Shown piece after piece: positions 60,859 to 64,000 of a DNA stretch of 64,000 nt (positions are counted from its first letter, which is position 1; each line of letters opens with the position of its first letter). Where the stretch lies: assembly GCA_047600605.1 (NCBI GenBank), contig JASGKK010000003.1, positions 558,001 to 622,000 of the forward strand, written 5' to 3'. The stretch is from CAYMZZ01 sp047600605. GTDB lineage: Bacteria; Bacteroidota; Bacteroidia; Chitinophagales; Chitinophagaceae. The notes beneath the pieces were generated by a model, which was not told the origin of the DNA, ran no database searches, and saw only the letters and a program-made list of their open reading frames with translations. The position numbers and the translations under genes were made by a program.

Positions 60859-62976
60859 CTAGAAGCTTTTCAGCAGGGAAAAAACTGTAGGCGACCCTAT
60901 TTCCGTAATCACATCTTCCTTTCTCACATTTAAAGCACTACCGTCATTTTCGTTGCTTTCATCAAGCTGTTCGCGGCTATTGGGATGCTGGCTATAACGA
61001 TAGCCTTCCTTTATTTCTGCACGTTTGCCATTGCTGTCTTTCAATGTGCGATCGGGCTGCATGGTATACTCCACATCGGGCTGCAGTTGAAAACTCCGGT
61101 CTTCATCCCACTCAATACCCACTACACGACCCTGGCGATAGCTGCGTTTTACCCTGAAATCGTTCAGGCTGAGCTTGCGGAACAGTGTGCGATCGAGCAT
61201 GATCTTTTTACCTACAGGCACTTCAATATCCAGTACCACATGCTGCAGGCGGTATTTGCTGCTTTTATCAACGGCAAAGCCATTGCCCAGATCCAGCAGG
61301 TTGCCGTTGGACTGCACACGGTATTGAATATGTGACGCACGTGCGCGGGCTTCGGTTACAGTATTTCCATAAGCCACTTTGCGGAGGGTTACATGATAGT
61401 TGCTATCAGGGCTTTTGTCTACATTGAGCGATACAAAAGTGAGTTTCAGAGTATCATCGCTCAGGTCCCAGCCACCACCATCATCATTGATCCAGTTGTA
61501 GCGGCCACGGTATTCCAGCTCGGGTTCCGATACCAGTACAGTCATTTTTCCGCTGGCAGGTTGCTGTATCGTTTGTGTTTCCAGCACCTGGCCTTCTGAG
61601 CTTACATCACGCATGATGCTGGAGGCAAACATCACCACACATACCCAGCCAAAGGCCCAGAGTGTACCAAATACCCAGCCCAGGTAGCTGCCACGTGAGC
61701 GAACATTCATAATACGACGTACTACCCATACGATCAGTGCAATGAGGGGTATTATCAGGAAGAAAATAAGTGTACCCCATCCCCAGAGCTGCTGCCATTT
61801 GCTGGTCCATAAGAAATTATTGACCGGCCACCAGGCAATGCCGCCAAACAGTAAAGCCAGCAGCGCTACGAAAAGAGCAAAGGCAATGGTGCCTGCGATA
61901 AACAGGAAAAAGGCTTTGAACAATACACCAATGGCGTGACCCAGGCCAGAACCGCCCCTGCGCGCGGTTTCACCGACTTCTGAAGCAAAATTGCGGCCAC
62001 GGGTTTGCGCAAAGTCGCGGGCGCGCTCACTGAAATTCTGCGCCGATTCACGCACTTCTTCGCCCCAGTCTTTCACTCTGTCGCGCATGTTGCCAATACC
62101 TTCCTGCACATTCTGTCTGATAGAATTAACATCGACCTTTTCGCCGCGCATTTCCATTTTTTCATACTGTGTGCGTGCTTCGGGCAATACGATCCAGAGA
62201 ATGATATAGGCCAGCGTAAATGTGCTGGTGAGTGAGCCAAATACGATGTTGGGGAAGAAATCGAAATTATGACCCCAGCTAAACCAGTCGAGCATACTCA
62301 GCACAACGCTGAGAATAAGAGGAGCGGCAAATATCAGACGCACATTGGTAGTGCGTACATTGAAATAAGCAGCCAGACCTCCGGCTACACCACCCAGCAT
62401 CCGGTCATCTGGATTGCGGTACAGTCGTTTGCCACCATAGCTATCAAGGTCGCGGGTGGGCAGTATCATCCAAAGCAGGATGTAGATCAGGAAGCCCAGT
62501 CCAAAACCACCAAAAGTGATAATAGCAAAGAGGATACGCACAATGGCGGGGTCTACATTCAGGTAGTTGGCAATACCACTACACACACCTGCGATGAATT
62601 TATCGCTGGTATCGCGATAAAGACGACCCTTTGCACGGCGCGTGCCCTGGTTGCTGTATTCCTGGCGGGGACCCGATTGCTTCGACTGCGACTGATTGTC
62701 GGCTTCTTCTTCGACAGCATCAAAATCTTCGGGCCGGCCCATGCTGCGAATGATCTCTTCCACATCCGCATCGGTAATAGCGGCAGCACCTTTACGCACT
62801 TTATCACTCATCAGTTCGGCCAGGCGGCTTTCAATATCATTAATGATCTCATCACGACCCTCTTCATGAGCAAAGTAGCGGCGCAGACTCTCGATATAAT
62901 CCTGCAGCTTTTCATAGGCAGAATCCTCTATCGGTATGACGCGACCACTGAGGTTGATGTTAATAATCTTTTTCAT
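60859..62976 (-). CDS. PspC-domain membrane protein
   Basis: 705 residues. The N-terminal cytoplasmic part (residues 1-100: MKKIININLSGRVIPIEDSA, then IESRLAELMSDKV) resembles regulatory domains found before PspC. Two PspC-type units follow, about 118-178 (RLYRDTSDKFIAGVCSGIANYLNVDP) and 182-265 (RLYRNPDDRMLGGVAGGLAAYFNVRT). A coiled stretch and four further membrane helices come next, and an adhesin-like outer part (about 480-700) is probably periplasmic or cytoplasmic. PspC proteins take part in envelope-stress responses. It is 23 bp downstream of the PadR gene in the same operon, a frequent pairing in Bacteroidota, so PadR presumably controls it. Confidence 0.9.
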   Translation of the reverse strand: MKKIININLSGRVIPIEDSAYEKLQDYIESLRRYFAHEEGRDEIINDIESRLAELMSDKVRKGAAAITDADVEEIIRSMGRPEDFDAVEEEADNQSQSKQSGPRQEYSNQGTRRAKGRLYRDTSDKFIAGVCSGIANYLNVDPAIVRILFAIITFGGFGLGFLIYILLWMILPTRDLDSYGGKRLYRNPDDRMLGGVAGGLAAYFNVRTTNVRLIFAAPLILSVVLSMLDWFSWGHNFDFFPNIVFGSLTSTFTLAYIILWIVLPEARTQYEKMEMRGEKVDVNSIRQNVQEGIGNMRDRVKDWGEEVRESAQNFSERARDFAQTRGRNFASEVGETARRGGSGLGHAIGVLFKAFFLFIAGTIAFALFVALLALLFGGIAWWPVNNFLWTSKWQQLWGWGTLIFFLIIPLIALIVWVVRRIMNVRSRGSYLGWVFGTLWAFGWVCVVMFASSIMRDVSSEGQVLETQTIQQPASGKMTVLVSEPELEYRGRYNWINDDGGGWDLSDDTLKLTFVSLNVDKSPDSNYHVTLRKVAYGNTVTEARARASHIQYRVQSNGNLLDLGNGFAVDKSSKYRLQHVVLDIEVPVGKKIMLDRTLFRKLSLNDFRVKRSYRQGRVVGIEWDEDRSFQLQPDVEYTMQPDRTLKDSNGKRAEIKEGYRYSQHPNSREQLDESNENDGSALNVRKEDVITEIGSPTVFSLLKSF

Positions 62977-62999
62977 GTCGGGAAAATTTTGGTTGAAGT

Positions 63000-63347
63000 C
63001 TAATTGATGGGGTTATTCGAATTTTTACTGGCGAGTGCATTTACCCCGTTTGACAACTCATTCCAGGTTTGTTCCAGTTCTTTATAAAACTGCTCGCCTT
63101 TTTCTGTGAGCGAAAAATATTTGCGGGGGGGACCCGAATTACTTTCTACCCAGCGATACGTAAGCATATCTGCATTTTTCAGCCGGGTAAGCAAGGGATA
63201 AAGTGTTCCTTCCAGGATCTGGAGATTGGCGGCACGCATCTCTTCCACGATATCGCTGGGGTAGGCCTCACCCCGACGAATGATGGAGAGAATGCAAAAC
63301 TCCAGTATCCCCTTCCGCATCTGGCTCTGTGTGTTCTCTATATTCAT
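63000..63347 (-). CDS. PadR-family transcriptional regulator
   Basis: 115-residue winged-helix repressor. The core reads MRKGILEFCILSIIRRGEAYPSDIVEEMRAAN, LEGTLYPLLTRLKNADMLTYRW and ESNSGPPRKYFSLTEKGEQF, a near-complete PadR signature. A C-terminal helix mediates dimerisation. It heads an operon with the PspC gene. A 15-bp-arm palindrome overlaps its own promoter (63440-63487), consistent with autorepression. Confidence 0.95.
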   Translation of the reverse strand: MNIENTQSQMRKGILEFCILSIIRRGEAYPSDIVEEMRAANLQILEGTLYPLLTRLKNADMLTYRWVESNSGPPRKYFSLTEKGEQFYKELEQTWNELSNGVNALASKNSNNPIN

Positions 63348-63439
63348 ACAACTAGGTTTGTTAAGTGCAACTGGCCGGTCCGGGCTTCAGGTCCGTGTTC
63401 TTTCCACCTCCGGTCAACCCTTTCCTGCCAATCACAAGA

Positions 63440-63487
63440 CAAAGCTAAGGTGAAATATGGTACTATGCAACACATAGTACCATATTT
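63440..63487 (-). promoter_or_regulatory. PadR promoter with overlapping long palindrome
   Basis: Perfect inverted arms AAATATGGTACTATG and CATAGTACCATATTT (63453-63467 and 63473-63487) flank a five-base spacer. On the minus strand TAGCTTTG (63447-63440) is a full -7 match, and TTG about 20 bases upstream of it lies inside the palindrome. The gene starts 93 bp further. The remaining 63488-63673 is AT-rich with nothing I can assign. Confidence 0.7.
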
Positions 63488-63673
63488 TTAAAGGTAACGT
63501 TTAAAGCCAATTGCCGGTCTTTGATAAAACAGATTGATTTTCAGCTAAATAAATCAGAAGTTTGAGTTATTTATTTTTTTGTCTTTGGGATAAATGGAGA
63601 AAAAAGTGGATGAGTGGGGGGTTAAAAGTCAGGAAAATGGCCGGTCTGTGGGCTTCCGTTCGACTTCAACTGA

Positions 63674-63701
63674 GTAGGCCCGCGAAGCATCGCGGGCCTA
63701 C
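63674..63701. repeat. REP-like stem-loop with GTAG foot
   Basis: Arms GTAGGCCCGCGA and TCGCGGGCCTAC with loop AGCA, sharing the first and last ten bases with the palindrome inside the RAYT gene (21131-21160). It lies in the 385-bp gap between PadR and the exbD-like gene. Just after it, 63718-63753 carries one arm of the GGTCAGTGG word family. Confidence 0.75.
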
Positions 63702-63732
63702 ATAACAAATTATGGGGGTGACCAGCCACTGA

Positions 63733-64000
63733 TCACCGACCACCAGCCACTAATTTCAATATCTCCTTATCCGTCTCATCGGGCGATACAATCACATATT
63801 TGTCTACTTTATTGATCAATGCTTCATCCATTGCGTTTATCACCTGGCTGTAGCTGGCGTTTGCTGTTGGCTTTATCAGCAACATCAAGCCTGCACGGCC
63901 CTCTTTAAATACACCCGGCTCATCGAGCCATTTCTGCAATGTTCTGATCTCATCACCCACTCCTCCCCGGGGTGAGAAACTGCTGTGTTTCACCTGTTTT
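63733..64000 (-). CDS. C-terminal part of an ExbD/TolR-type protein, start outside the window
   Basis: About 89 residues from the right edge to the stop at 63733. The segment GLMLLIKPTANASYSQVINAMDEALINKVDKYVIVSPDETD matches the periplasmic C-terminal domain of ExbD/TolR: LLIKPTxxASYxxVIxxMDE and the KYxIVxxxETDxE ending. These proteins energise TonB-dependent outer-membrane transport with ExbB and TonB, and the window's TonB-receptor-like barrels could be served by such a system. The reading frame stays open past base 64000, so the N-terminal membrane anchor lies outside. An internal GTG at 63993 is not taken as the start. Confidence 0.75.
   Translation of the reverse strand, partial: KQVKHSSFSPRGGVGDEIRTLQKWLDEPGVFKEGRAGLMLLIKPTANASYSQVINAMDEALINKVDKYVIVSPDETDKEILKLVAGGR

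Overview
The window comes from a member of the Bacteroidota, most likely the Chitinophagaceae or a close relative. The evidence is a T9SS type A sorting-tail protein, two outer-membrane beta-barrel proteins of the TonB-receptor-like family, a GLPGLI protein, DUF4421 proteins, a futalosine-pathway menaquinone gene (mqnC), a fused E1 alpha/beta 2-oxoacid dehydrogenase, and promoters that fit the phylum consensus TTTG-N(17-23)-TAnnTTTG. Coding sequence is moderately GC-rich (roughly 45-50 percent). I see no rRNA, tRNA, CRISPR array or prophage. The identification rests on gene content only.

Layout. 1-6264 is a minus-strand signalling cluster: a truncated multi-PAS protein, two receiver-only response regulators, a NarL-type regulator and its eight-TM, four-PAS histidine kinase. 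6265-8321 is a long leader and a MATE pump. 8626-15664 holds an L,D-transpeptidase-like protein, a radical SAM/SPASM protein, a DinB-like protein, a MarR regulator, a GHL10 glycosidase-like lipo- or exoprotein, a small secreted protein, rpoN and a DoxX protein. 15824-22662 is more mixed: an AT-rich orphan membrane protein, a large T9SS cargo, an acetyltransferase, a REP-associated transposase and a DUF418 protein. 22733-25473 is a second two-component pair (TPR-HisKA_2 kinase and LuxR-type regulator). 25586-34314 covers the E1 fusion, tandem DUF4421 proteins, a small holin-like membrane protein, a paired M16 protease operon and a PDZ aspartyl protease. 34499-37375 has mqnC, DUF3817, nagA and a small membrane protein. 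38014-40383 is an OmpR-type two-component pair, divergent from a GLPGLI gene. 41442-43818 carries small secreted, OmpA-like and pentapeptide proteins. 43886-47095 is a copper operon (HMA-AraC regulator, CopA, chaperone). 47264-54179 has two large outer-membrane barrels with a secreted protein and a 52-residue gene between them. 54318-64000 has a SWIM-SNF2 helicase, comB, an SRPBCC protein, gcvT, a PadR/PspC operon and the end of an exbD gene.

How it fits together. Several regulators appear to have recognisable DNA sites in the window. An 18-bp inverted repeat TGTAG-N8-CTACA lies upstream of both receiver-only genes and of the T9SS cargo gene, and the NarL-type regulator next door is the natural candidate to bind it. 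A triple TTAACC box with identical internal spacing, and identical distance to the -7 element, sits before the GLPGLI gene and before the barrel gene at 50074; the neighbouring OmpR-type pair is the candidate regulator. PadR and MarR genes each have a palindrome placed on their own or a neighbouring promoter. A second theme is the gene junctions: many carry facing pairs of short reshuffled repeat words, and a GTAG-based REP palindrome occurs both inside the REP-associated transposase gene and about 42 kb away.
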